From contig NZ_CP072829.1 of the NCBI RefSeq assembly GCF_017945865.1, forward strand, positions 2,046,001-2,110,000: 64,000 bases of DNA, given 5' to 3'. How positions within the stretch are numbered: the stretch's first letter is position 1; the number at the start of each line of letters is the position of its first letter. The notes under the pieces were generated by a model that worked only from the letters and a program-made list of their open reading frames with translations, had not been told where the DNA came from and did not search any database. Positions 18,558 to 26,851 of this stretch are shown piece after piece. Position numbers and translations under genes: made by a program. Origin of the DNA: Xiamenia xianingshaonis. GTDB lineage: Bacteria; Actinomycetota; Coriobacteriia; Coriobacteriales; Eggerthellaceae.

Positions 18558-19028
18558 CTACGCATTCATGAGGCGGCGGGCTTCTTCTTGCAGGCGGTTC
18601 GACAGGTACGCTCGACTGCCGCCTTTGTTTTCAACGCAGTCCAGCAGGCTGTCCATGGTGAGGCTTGCCATGAAGGCGTCGAAGCATTCCCCGATCAGGT
18701 CGTAGGCAAGCTTCACTTCCTCGACCATTTCGCCGCCCTTGCGATCGGCGCGGCGCTCGCGCGTCTGCTGGCGGGAATCCTCTTCGAGGGCGTTCATGAC
18801 GTCGAGCACGCTGATGTCGCTGGGATCTTTTGCCAGACGATAGCCGCCGTGCTTGCCCGGACGGGCCTCGATGATGCCGGCGTTGCGCAGCAGCTGGGCC
18901 AGCTGGATAAGGTAGTCGCGCGGAATGGACATGTCCTCGGCGATGTCGCGCGACGAGCAGGTGGTTCCTTGCGCGGCCAGGTACAGGATGGCCCGAATGC
19001 CGTAATCAGTGGATGCCTTGAATTGCAC
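18558..19028 (-). CDS. Rrf2 family transcriptional regulator
   Basis: 156 aa starting at a GTG preceded by GAGGAGACAGCA. The N-terminal winged helix reads QFKASTDYGIRAILYLAAQ, then SSRDIAEDMSIPRDYLIQLA and ARPGKHGGYRLAKDPSDISV, the standard Rrf2 signature. The C-terminal half has scattered Cys residues but not the closely spaced triad of IscR, so Fe-S sensing is not evident. It may bind another cofactor or a metabolite. No obvious regulon partner is adjacent. Confidence 0.85.
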   Translation of the reverse strand: MQFKASTDYGIRAILYLAAQGTTCSSRDIAEDMSIPRDYLIQLAQLLRNAGIIEARPGKHGGYRLAKDPSDISVLDVMNALEEDSRQQTRERRADRKGGEMVEEVKLAYDLIGECFDAFMASLTMDSLLDCVENKGGSRAYLSNRLQEEARRLMNA

Positions 19029-19578
19029 TGCTGTCTCCTCACTCGGATTCCCACGGTCAAATCGGGAGAAGCCGCTTGTTTCATTGGCGAATAGACCGAT
19101 GTCTCGTCCGTTAGAAAACGACACGATGGTGCAAATGCCGGGTTCCGGACGCATCCTTGCGAAGCCGAAGCTTCAGGACGCGCGACACAAAGCTCTAAAC
19201 TGGCAGAAAGTGTACCTACCAACACAGGATTATAGCAAGGTCATATATGCGTTCCTGGCCGTATCGAATGAAAATGGTTGCGCGTATGCCATCTCGGTGA
19301 TTTCTCGTTGCCTTTCTGTCACCTAATGATCATCTTATCCGTCATCGATTTGTAACTTGCTCGTCATTGTCCTGATTGTCACCCGTTGACCGCATCGCGT
19401 TGACGTGCGGCAACCATTTCCATCGTTTCGCTGTCCGCTCTGAGAATGCAGCGCATGGTAGCAACACTGAAACCGTGTCGAAACGCCGGCGTCGACAACC
19501 ACGAATGTCCGCCCGGCTCCACCCTGCGGCAGGCGGCTGTGATGCGGCGGGACCGCCCGCTGCGCTATACTGCCGCCC
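19029..19578. other. 550-bp divergent intergenic region
   Basis: No gene recognised. It must hold promoters for the Rrf2 gene and the cyclo-ligase. A TATACT box lies only seven bases before the cyclo-ligase ATG, suggesting a leaderless or very short-leader mRNA. The central part (19230-19380) is AT-richer without visible coding structure. Confidence 0.4.
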
Positions 19579-20190
19579 ATGGATGCAAAAGCGACAACCC
19601 GCAAGCGTGCCTTGGCGGCACGCGACGCCATTCCCGCCACGGACCGCGCCGCCCGCAGCCAGGCTTTGTGCAAGCGCCTGGCAAACCAGGTGCTGCGCGG
19701 CGCTGCGCACGGCAGCGCCTTGACCGTCGCGGTCTACGCCGCCATGCGCAGCGAAGTCGACCTGGACGCCTTCGTCCGCGCCCTGTACGCCGCAAACGCG
19801 CGGGCATGCTTCCCCGCCATGGTGCCCGACCTGCAGCAAGGCGCCAGCAAGCGCTCCGTCATGGCGTTTTTCTCGGTGCCCGAAGGCCGCTATGCCACAG
19901 CGCGCGCTGCGGTGCTGCGGCACCCGCTGCGCGTCTTCGACCCCGCAACATTGGCGCAGCTTGGCCTTGCGCCCGTCGAGCCAAGCGCTTTCGACGCGGT
20001 CGCAGTGCCGCTCGTCGCCTTCGACGACGCCAACCGCCGCCTCGGTTACGGCGGCGGCAACTACGACCGCTTTCTTCCCCGTCTTCGCAAAGACTGCCAG
20101 GTCATCGGCGTGGCCTTCCGCGAGCAGCAGGTCCCTCGCGTGCCGTGCGAGCCGCACGACCTTCCGCTCGACGCCGTCATGGTCGGCTAG
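19579..20190 (+). CDS. 5-formyltetrahydrofolate cyclo-ligase
   Basis: 203 aa, the usual size. It starts MDAKATTRKRALAARDAIP, carries VAVYAAMRSEVDL in the middle and ends with the diagnostic LGYGGGNYDRFL followed by VIGVAFREQQV. The family converts 5-formyl-THF to 5,10-methenyl-THF with ATP in the cytosol, recycling a storage or inhibitory folate. No Shine-Dalgarno is seen and a TATACT -10 is close to the ATG. The last ~46 codons lie in a 290-bp segment repeated on the far side of the IS1634-type element, so the gene was not broken by the insertion. Confidence 0.9.
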   Translation: MDAKATTRKRALAARDAIPATDRAARSQALCKRLANQVLRGAAHGSALTVAVYAAMRSEVDLDAFVRALYAANARACFPAMVPDLQQGASKRSVMAFFSVPEGRYATARAAVLRHPLRVFDPATLAQLGLAPVEPSAFDAVAVPLVAFDDANRRLGYGGGNYDRFLPRLRKDCQVIGVAFREQQVPRVPCEPHDLPLDAVMVG

Positions 20191-20341
20191 CCCTCCCAAA
20201 AAGGCAGCGAAGCCGAACGCACACGCCATGCAGCGCTGCCACCGCCGCAGAGGACATCGCGCCCGGCGGCAAGGCTCCGCTGACACCCAATACGAACGCG
20301 AAAAATCCTTTCGTCACAAAACGTCCGCAAAAGGCTTATAA
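20052..20341 (+). repeat. Left copy of the 290-bp direct repeat flanking the IS1634-type element
   Basis: Identical base for base, as far as I can read, to 22304-22593. It contains the 3' end of the cyclo-ligase gene and the following intergenic sequence up to GGCTTATAA. Long variable target duplications are a known peculiarity of the IS1634 family. Confidence 0.9.
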
Positions 20342-20359
20342 CCTGAGTTTGACAGTTGG

Positions 20360-20401
20360 AAAGGGCCGTATCCGCACGTGATCTGCGGATACGGCCCTTT
20401 T
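20360..20401. terminator. Strong hairpin at the left end of the IS
   Basis: A 17-bp perfect stem with a 7-base loop, AAAGGGCCGTATCCGCA paired with its complement, ending in TTTT on the plus strand. It can stop both transposase transcripts and readthrough from the upstream copy of the duplicated promoter region. Confidence 0.8.
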
Positions 20402-20430
20402 AACGTTAGATTTTGTTGTAGTGAGATTGC

Positions 20431-22158
20431 CTATCTCCAACGAATTTGCTTGCCCTTTCCAAACAAGGCCTTGACCTCTGATCGTCGCATGTACTTGCGC
20501 GGTGCTTCCTCGCCGATGAGCGCGAACAGCTCGTCGGTGAGATCGGTTCGATGGTCGAACAGCCATATGTTGGCCTCAAGCTCGGAGCAGCCCAGCGCGC
20601 GCATGTCCTCCAGAATAGACAGCGCTGAATAGCGCTTTCCAAGCGCGCGCTCGATAAGCCGCAGGACAACAAGCGCGATGTAGCAGGTAAGAAAGTGAGC
20701 CTCGAGGTGCTCGCGCGTGCGAACAAATGCAGGACGGCCCTCAAGACCCGTCTTCGTGATCTTGAACGACTCTTCTATTCGCCAAAGCTCGCGGTAGGCG
20801 TCGATGATGCGTCCGTCATCCCAGTTGGTTTCGCTGGTTACGATGCAGTAGTAGCCATCGCAGGCTTCGGCCGCCCTAACGGCTTCCCAGTCGATCTCAG
20901 GCTTTTTGGCGCACGCAACAACCTCGCCCGTCTTCGGATCGAAGTCGACGTTTTGCACGTATTGGGCTGCACCGTAATGTGTTGCGCGCGTGTACTTGCC
21001 GGGGCTCTCGACGAGCTGGCGGGACTTCTCGAGCACCTTTTCTCTCTCATGGCGCGCCCGGTTGGCATACTTGCGTGACCAGAACGCCACGACCTTCACC
21101 TCGACAGGCACGTCCTTTGTTTTCCCGTCCGACCCTGTGACGTGGATGACCTTGACGTCCTGTCTGCTTTTGGACTTGAACCCGTCCTTCCCGCGCAAAC
21201 GGTACCCCTCGTCTGAGAGAGCCCATCTTCGAAGCTCGGAGGTCGACTTCGTGCCTCGCACCGACTGGCTGAACACGAACCCGTCCCCTTTGCCCACGGC
21301 TGCCGCGATGTTCTCCGAGCAGTTCATCCCCTTGTCGGCGACGATGACGACGCGCTGCATGCCGGCGGCCTCCTTGAGATCAGGGAGTGCCTCTATGAGC
21401 GTTTTGGAGTCGCCCACATTGCCCCCAAAGAGCTTATAGGTCACGGGTATGCCCGACGAATCCTGCAAAAGCCCCATCTGCACGATGGGGTTGGGCCTGT
21501 GCTCTTTGGACACGCCCTTTTTGCGGAAGTCGTCGGGATCGCACTCGAAGTAGAAGTTCGTGCAGTCGTAGTAGCCGCAGGCAAGATCGTGCTCGCGGCT
21601 TGGGGCGATTGCGCGGTTCATCGCCCCAATCACACGGTTGCGTGATGCGGCAAGCTCGTCAAGTGCCCGATAGACGTCGCGCTCGGAAGCGTCGCAGCGC
21701 AAAAAGTGGCGGCCTGCCCGCTCCCAGGCGGCGTGCTTTGAGCCGGGCGCGAGCAGGCGCTCTGAGACGAGCAGGCGGCAGACGGCATTGAGGTCATAGG
21801 CGACCTTTCTGCCGGCGAGGTGGTTGCGCAGCGCTTTCTCGATGCCGAGTGCATCGTAGTAGGCCATGGCCACGGCGTCTCCCGCGCACATGCGATTAGC
21901 CGATCGCTTGTCGACCTTTTGCGTCATGTGCAACTCAAGTGCAACCGGGGCAACTGCTTTGTTGTGTGCGTCAGTCAGCTCATCGCGTATTGCTTCGCAC
22001 CGTGCAAGGGCATCGGGGCCCCACTTCTGTTCAAGTTCGTCAAGGTAGCCCAGTGTTTTCACCGTCCTGTTGCGCGCTTTGCCCTGAGCGTCGCGAAACG
22101 ACTCGGTAATCGACAGGTGTACCCGCCCGTTGGGTCTTTTTGACCTCTTCAGATGCAA
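20431..22158 (-). CDS. IS1634-family DDE transposase
   Basis: 575 aa from a TTG at 22158 with AGGAGG seven bases upstream. The catalytic acidic residues are probably in YYDCTNFYFE, VIVADKGMNCSEN and AYRELWRIEESFKITKTGL, the last being the Y-R-E-x-I-E signature of the IS4/IS1634 superfamily. The frame is intact and the ends are present, so the element may still be mobile. The alternative start at 22221 lacks a ribosome binding site. Confidence 0.9.
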   Translation of the reverse strand: MHLKRSKRPNGRVHLSITESFRDAQGKARNRTVKTLGYLDELEQKWGPDALARCEAIRDELTDAHNKAVAPVALELHMTQKVDKRSANRMCAGDAVAMAYYDALGIEKALRNHLAGRKVAYDLNAVCRLLVSERLLAPGSKHAAWERAGRHFLRCDASERDVYRALDELAASRNRVIGAMNRAIAPSREHDLACGYYDCTNFYFECDPDDFRKKGVSKEHRPNPIVQMGLLQDSSGIPVTYKLFGGNVGDSKTLIEALPDLKEAAGMQRVVIVADKGMNCSENIAAAVGKGDGFVFSQSVRGTKSTSELRRWALSDEGYRLRGKDGFKSKSRQDVKVIHVTGSDGKTKDVPVEVKVVAFWSRKYANRARHEREKVLEKSRQLVESPGKYTRATHYGAAQYVQNVDFDPKTGEVVACAKKPEIDWEAVRAAEACDGYYCIVTSETNWDDGRIIDAYRELWRIEESFKITKTGLEGRPAFVRTREHLEAHFLTCYIALVVLRLIERALGKRYSALSILEDMRALGCSELEANIWLFDHRTDLTDELFALIGEEAPRKYMRRSEVKALFGKGKQIRWR

Positions 22159-22303
22159 ATCGTCCTCCTGCCTGCGAAAACTTGTCTCTCCATTATAACA
22201 TACCGATACCACACGAGACATAAAAAACTTGTCAAATTTGACAAAGAAAAAGGCCTCGAACCGGGCCTTTGCTAGAAAACTCGTTTCTTAAACTGTCAAA
22301 CTA

Positions 22304-22593
22304 CGGCGGCAACTACGACCGCTTTCTTCCCCGTCTTCGCAAAGACTGCCAGGTCATCGGCGTGGCCTTCCGCGAGCAGCAGGTCCCTCGCGTGCCGTGC
22401 GAGCCGCACGACCTTCCGCTCGACGCCGTCATGGTCGGCTAGCCCTCCCAAAAAGGCAGCGAAGCCGAACGCACACGCCATGCAGCGCTGCCACCGCCGC
22501 AGAGGACATCGCGCCCGGCGGCAAGGCTCCGCTGACACCCAATACGAACGCGAAAAATCCTTTCGTCACAAAACGTCCGCAAAAGGCTTATAA
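22304..22593 (+). repeat. Right copy of the 290-bp direct repeat (holds cyclo-ligase 3' fragment)
   Basis: Repeats 20052-20341. Bases 22304-22441 are a truncated, start-less copy of the last ~45 codons of the cyclo-ligase gene. The copy ends in TATAA and the next base completes TATAAT, a likely -10 box for the riboswitch-led transcript downstream. Confidence 0.9.
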
Positions 22594-22605
22594 TTGTTCG
22601 CGTTT

Positions 22606-22745
22606 CGTGACAGAGGCGCGACGAGCCATCAGTAGCCCCGACAAACGCCAGGAAGCGTGGGGTGAAAGGGGCCGCCGCCGAAAGACCGGACCGGTTCCTG
22701 ACGGTGCGTGTCTTGGGGTGCAGGAAAACATTCTGCACACTGTCG
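22606..22745 (+). promoter_or_regulatory. Lysine riboswitch (L box)
   Basis: The core elements occur in order: GTGACAGAGGCGC, then AGTA, then GGGGTGAAAGGGGCCG with CCGCCGAAAG, then CTTGGGGTGCAGG, closing with CTGCACACTGTC to form P1. These are the conserved bases of the lysine aptamer. Downstream, GCTATCTTCCCC can pair with GGGAAAAGATAGC (22765-22797), possibly part of the expression switch. The next gene is an NhaC-family transporter, a known L-box target. Confidence 0.9.
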
Positions 22746-22897
22746 TTTGGAGAGTCCGATCAGCGCTATCTTCCCCGATCAAACGGGAAAAGATAGCCTT
22801 GACCGGCCTTTCCGCAACGGAGAGCTGTCATGGTTTCGCAGACGCACCATCTCCCCTGCCGAACCATGGCCAAGCAACTGCTTGAAAGGAGGAGGAG

Positions 22898-24466
22898 ATG
22901 GAGTTCGTCAACACATTCTGGGCACTTGTTCCGGCCATCGTGGCCATCGTGCTCGCGCTCATCACCAAGGAGGTGTACAGCTCGCTGTTCGTGGGCATCG
23001 TGGTGGGAGCGCTGCTGCTGACCGGGTTCGACCCCATTGGCACCATCAACGCCATGATCAGCTTCGACTACATCCCCGCCGGCGGCACTGAAGAGGATGC
23101 CATGACCACGGGCTTCATACCCGCCTTGGCCGACAGTTCGGGCATCTTCATCTTCCTGGTCATCTTGGGCATCATGGTCGCCCTCATCAACAAGACGGGC
23201 GCTTCAGCCGCGTTCGGACAGTGGGCCGCCACCCACGTGAAGAGCCGCGTCGGGGCACAGCTTGCCACGTTCGCGCTCGGCGTGCTCATCTTCGTCGACG
23301 ACTACTTCAACTGCCTGACGGTGGGCTCGGTCATGCGCCCCGTCACCGACGAGCAGAAGATCTCCCGCGCCAAGCTGGCCTACCTCATCGACGCCACCGC
23401 CGCCCCCGTGTGCATGATCGCGCCGGTGTCGTCGTGGGCCGCTGCCGTTTCCGGCGTGGCGTCCGACCTGAACGTCGACGGCATCCAGCTGTTCATCAGC
23501 GCCATCCCCTACAACTTCTATTCCCTGCTCACGCTCGCGTTCGTCGTGGTCATCGTCGTCATGGGCTTCGATTACGGCCCCATGGCGAAAAGCCAGCTGG
23601 AAGCGCTGCGCGGCCAGCTGGGCGGCCTGGGCGATGACGAGCCGATGGAGAACACGAAGGCCCGCACGTTCGACATGGTCATCCCCGTCATCGTGCTCAT
23701 CGTCTTCTGCATCGTCGGCATGCTCTACGTCGGCGGCTTCTGGGACGCCGAGTCCGAGGGCTATCAGAACATCGTGCTGGCGTTCGGCGGCACGGACGCG
23801 TTCGTCGCGCTGCCTTGGGGCTCCATCATCGCGCTCGTCTTTACCTTTATATATGTGTGGTGCCGCCGCGTGGTGTCGTTCAAGGCATCGATGGACTGCA
23901 TCGTCGAGGGCTTCAATTCCATGGTGCCCGCCATCCTCATCTTGGTGTTCGCGCTGACGCTGAAGAGCCTCACGTCCGCCCTGGGCGCCGCCGAGTTCGT
24001 GTCCGGCGTCATGGAAGGCGCGGCTGCGGGCCTGTTCGCCATGCTGCCGGCCATCATCTTCCTCGTCGCGTGCGGCCTGGCGTTCGCCACCGGCACGAGC
24101 TGGGGCACGTTCGGCATCCTCATTCCCATCGTGCTGCCCATCTTCGCAACCGAGCCCGAGCTTTTGACCATCGGCATTTCCGCGTGCCTGGCAGGCGCCG
24201 TCGCAGGCGACCACTGCTCGCCCATTTCCGACACGACCATCATGGCGTCGGCCGGCGCGAACATGAACCACATCGAGCACGTGAACACCCAGCTGCCCTA
24301 CGTGTTGACCGTGGTCGTCATCTCGTTCGTGTGCTTCGTCATCGCCGGTCTGGTGCGCAACCCCTGGATTTGCCTGGTCATCGGCGTGGCGCTGGTCATC
24401 GGGGCGCTCATCGTGCTGAAGCGGACCGTTGGCGTGAACGTGACCGCACAGGAGAACGCGCAGTAG
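22898..24466 (+). CDS. NhaC-family transporter, probable lysine permease under L-box control
   Basis: 522 aa with 11-12 membrane helices and no signal peptide. Family motifs include GVLIFVDDYFNCLTVGSVMRPVTD, ATAAPVCMIAPVSSWAA, FATGTSWGTFGI and AGDHCSPISDTTIMAS, all characteristic of NhaC-type antiporters. NhaC was named for Na+/H+ exchange, but members preceded by lysine riboswitches are predicted lysine transporters, which fits the aptamer seen here. AGGAGGAG precedes the ATG. It is followed by a strong terminator, so the unit is probably monocistronic. Confidence 0.85.
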   Translation: MEFVNTFWALVPAIVAIVLALITKEVYSSLFVGIVVGALLLTGFDPIGTINAMISFDYIPAGGTEEDAMTTGFIPALADSSGIFIFLVILGIMVALINKTGASAAFGQWAATHVKSRVGAQLATFALGVLIFVDDYFNCLTVGSVMRPVTDEQKISRAKLAYLIDATAAPVCMIAPVSSWAAAVSGVASDLNVDGIQLFISAIPYNFYSLLTLAFVVVIVVMGFDYGPMAKSQLEALRGQLGGLGDDEPMENTKARTFDMVIPVIVLIVFCIVGMLYVGGFWDAESEGYQNIVLAFGGTDAFVALPWGSIIALVFTFIYVWCRRVVSFKASMDCIVEGFNSMVPAILILVFALTLKSLTSALGAAEFVSGVMEGAAAGLFAMLPAIIFLVACGLAFATGTSWGTFGILIPIVLPIFATEPELLTIGISACLAGAVAGDHCSPISDTTIMASAGANMNHIEHVNTQLPYVLTVVVISFVCFVIAGLVRNPWICLVIGVALVIGALIVLKRTVGVNVTAQENAQ

Positions 24467-24531
24467 CAATCGCGAGCGGGGCAAGCGGTTCGGAAGGGCC
24501 GCAGAACTCACTCAGCAGAAGCGGCCGCATA

Positions 24532-24567
24532 CGAGAAAGGCTCGGGATGATTCCCGAGCCTTTCTCG
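24532..24567 (+). terminator. Rho-independent terminator of the lysine transporter
   Basis: A 16-bp perfect stem CGAGAAAGGCTCGGGA with its complement and a 4-base loop, followed by TTGTTG. The converging CWB gene ends at 24670 and could use the same hairpin. Confidence 0.85.
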
Positions 24568-24669
24568 TTGTTGCTGGTCAGCGATGTTGTGCAGCTGCAC
24601 AACGCGAGCGGCAGGCCAGACTGCCGCAGCCGGCCTGCCCGACTTCCGCCTTCGCCGGACCGCCGCCTG

Positions 24670-26430
24670 TTAGCGCGACCTCGTCCAGGCGCCGCTGCCG
24701 TTCAGGTAGTACGCGCCGACCCAGCAGTCGTGGGCCATGGCGCCCGAAGCATAGCTGTAGTACCACGTGCCGCCCACGCGATACCAGCCCGTCTGCATGG
24801 CGCCAGACCCGTCCAGGTAGTACCACTCGCCACCGAGGTACTGCCAGCCGGTCGCCATGGCCCCCGAAACGGGATCCAGGTAGTACCAGGTCGATCCCAG
24901 CTTCAGCCAGCCGGTGTCCATGGCGCCGGACTTCCCCAGGTGATACCAGATGCCGCTTTTCTGCAGCCACTGTGCGGCGACCATCGATCCCTCGACACCT
25001 TCTTTTGCGGTTCTAAAGTAGTACCACGTCCCATTAACGGACTGCCAGCCTACGGCCGCCGCTCCGGCGGGCCCATACCCGGCCTTCGCGTCCGCTTCCG
25101 TGTTCAGGTAGTACCAGGTGCCGCCGATCTTCTTCCAGCCCGTGACCATGACGCCGTGCTTGTCGAACAGGTACCACTCCCCGCCGACGCGCTTCCATGC
25201 GTCCTTGACCAGGGCTCCGTTCGCATCGACGTAGGACCACGTGCCGTCCGACGCCTGGCTCCACCCCGGCTTCGCAGCCGTGCCCTGGCCGCTGCCCGGC
25301 TTCGCAGCCGGTACCTTCGCGGGCGGTTTCTCCTGGTAGAAGGCCGGCCAGCTCGTCGGCGCGAGCGCCGTCGTGTATGCGTCCCACCCGATTTGGTAGG
25401 CATGGCCGGCCTCCAGGCGGATGCCGCCGATGCCCGTTTGCGCATACGCGCCGTCCACGTACAGCGACCAGTACAGGCTCAGGTCGTAGTTCGGCGAGTT
25501 CAGCCCGGCCAGCTGCTTGTCCTGCGTGCTCGTGATCGCGTTGAGGTACGGCCCGTAGGTCGATTCCTCGATCTCGTAGTCCTTCAGGTAGCCTTGCTGC
25601 TTCGCCGCGGCCAGCAGATCGACCATCGTCAGCGATTCCAGCTGCGCGTCAGGGTTCGTCTTGCGCGCGGCTTCCAGCACGGAAGAAAGCGGCATCCTGT
25701 GGTTCGTCCAGACGTCGTACGAGGTCACGCCCGTGTTCCAGTCGGTCGTTTCGCCGCCCGCAACCGTCAGCGTCACCGCCGGCTCAAGCTCGGTCGACGC
25801 CGGCCCGGCCGGTTCGTGGTCCTGGTAGAACGCCGTCCAGCTGTCCGGCACGCCGGCCGCGTCGTAGGCGCTCCAGCAGAACTGGTAGGCGCCGTTCGCC
25901 TTCAGCGGGGTGAAGCTCATGCCGGTTTCAGCATAGGCGCCGTTGTCGTACAGCGACCAGTACAGGCTGGCCGAGAAGTCAGGCGCATTCCATTGCGCCA
26001 GCTCAACGCCAGACTTCGACGTGATCGCCTGCAGGTAGCGCCCGCCGAAGCCCGTGTTTTCCGGCGCATCGTAAGCCGCGATGTCGCCAGCCGCCTGCGC
26101 CGCTGCCAGCAGATCGGCCGCATCGAGCGTGGCAAGCGTCTCGGCGGCGTCCTGCTTCTTCGCCGCCGCCAAAATGTCGGCCGCCACATATTCCTTGTTC
26201 ACCCACACCTGGTAGTCGTCCGCATCGGCAGGCGACGCGTTTGCGGCGCCTCCGACGACCGTCAGCGTCACCGTGTCGGTCGCGTTGAGCGGCGCTTGCG
26301 CAGCGCGGGCGTCATCGGCCCAGGCAGCAGTAGGCGACAAGCCCATGACCAGGGCCGTCGCCAGCGCAAAAACCGCCAGCCACGCCTTCGCGGCAGCCCC
26401 CTCGATCCTTGTTTTCCGGATTTCTCTCAC
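24670..26430 (-). CDS. Secreted CWB protein with two DUF4430-like domains
   Basis: 586 aa from a GTG at 26430 that follows AAAGGAG by five bases; an in-frame ATG at 26445 is less well placed. A signal peptide (KAWLAVFALATALVMGL, then AAWADD) leads to two similar ~115-residue units. Each has YLQAIT/YLNAIT, SLYWSLY.DGAYA.TG and AYQ..W.AY motifs reminiscent of DUF4430, a beta-grasp domain found in surface and cobalamin-binding-like proteins. About ten GW-type wall-binding repeats follow (TGWLKLGSTWYYL). Ligand binding by the tandem domains is possible but unproven. Confidence 0.8.
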   Translation of the reverse strand: MREIRKTRIEGAAAKAWLAVFALATALVMGLSPTAAWADDARAAQAPLNATDTVTLTVVGGAANASPADADDYQVWVNKEYVAADILAAAKKQDAAETLATLDAADLLAAAQAAGDIAAYDAPENTGFGGRYLQAITSKSGVELAQWNAPDFSASLYWSLYDNGAYAETGMSFTPLKANGAYQFCWSAYDAAGVPDSWTAFYQDHEPAGPASTELEPAVTLTVAGGETTDWNTGVTSYDVWTNHRMPLSSVLEAARKTNPDAQLESLTMVDLLAAAKQQGYLKDYEIEESTYGPYLNAITSTQDKQLAGLNSPNYDLSLYWSLYVDGAYAQTGIGGIRLEAGHAYQIGWDAYTTALAPTSWPAFYQEKPPAKVPAAKPGSGQGTAAKPGWSQASDGTWSYVDANGALVKDAWKRVGGEWYLFDKHGVMVTGWKKIGGTWYYLNTEADAKAGYGPAGAAAVGWQSVNGTWYYFRTAKEGVEGSMVAAQWLQKSGIWYHLGKSGAMDTGWLKLGSTWYYLDPVSGAMATGWQYLGGEWYYLDGSGAMQTGWYRVGGTWYYSYASGAMAHDCWVGAYYLNGSGAWTRSR

Positions 26431-26851
26431 GTTCGCTCCTTTCATTCGACGTTTTTCCGCAGAAGCAGACGGCGAAAGAAGGAGACGCTTCGTCGAGGCG
26501 ACGCGGCCGCGCATCCGCTGCGCAACGCCGGCTTGCGCTGCAGCCACTTCGGCCGCACCGCCGCTCGGGGCATCCCCATGCGCCAAGGATGGCTCGCCCT
26601 TGTGCGCACTTACGCTTCTCGACGGGTGTTCTGGCTGGTCAGCGAACCGTTCGCTGAGTCACAGTGGCGGCACCGTGCGGGATTTTCGCCCGACTTTCCC
26701 CGATCCGAGAGGTCTTCTTCATGCGCAGCAGAGTATACCAAAACTAGGGGAAGTTGGCGGAGGGACGAGCTGACAGAGGCGAGCTGACAGAGGGACGGGG
26801 ACGTTCGCCGGAACGCCCCCGCCGCCGTCAAAGCCTTGAACCGTGCTCGCG
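26431..26851. other. 421-bp intergenic region with REP-like words
   Basis: No gene recognised. GAGCTGACAGAG occurs twice in tandem at 26767-26778 and 26781-26792, the second running into GGACGGGGACG, the same words as in the 77-bp palindrome at 6974-7050. The promoter of the minus-strand CWB gene must lie towards 26460-26700. Confidence 0.4.

Larger units (their letters stand above)
20342..22303 (-). mobile_element. IS1634-family insertion sequence (~1.96 kb)
   Basis: Bounded by the 290-bp direct repeats. The ends share the inverted sequence AGTTTGACAGTT (20346-20357, and complemented at 22291-22302). It encodes one DDE transposase on the minus strand. Hairpin terminators lie inside both ends: a perfect 17-bp stem at 20360-20400 and AAAGGCC/GGCCTTT at 22249-22270. 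A perfect palindrome TTGTCAAATTTGACAA (22229-22244) lies in the transposase promoter region. The last 1-3 bases at each end are uncertain. Confidence 0.9.

Noticed and set aside
18558-19028. IscR-type iron-sulfur sensor
   Set aside because: The closely spaced Cys triad of IscR is absent, so only the general Rrf2 family is supported.
22304-22441. A second cyclo-ligase gene
   Set aside because: Only the last ~45 codons are present, without a start, inside the IS target duplication.
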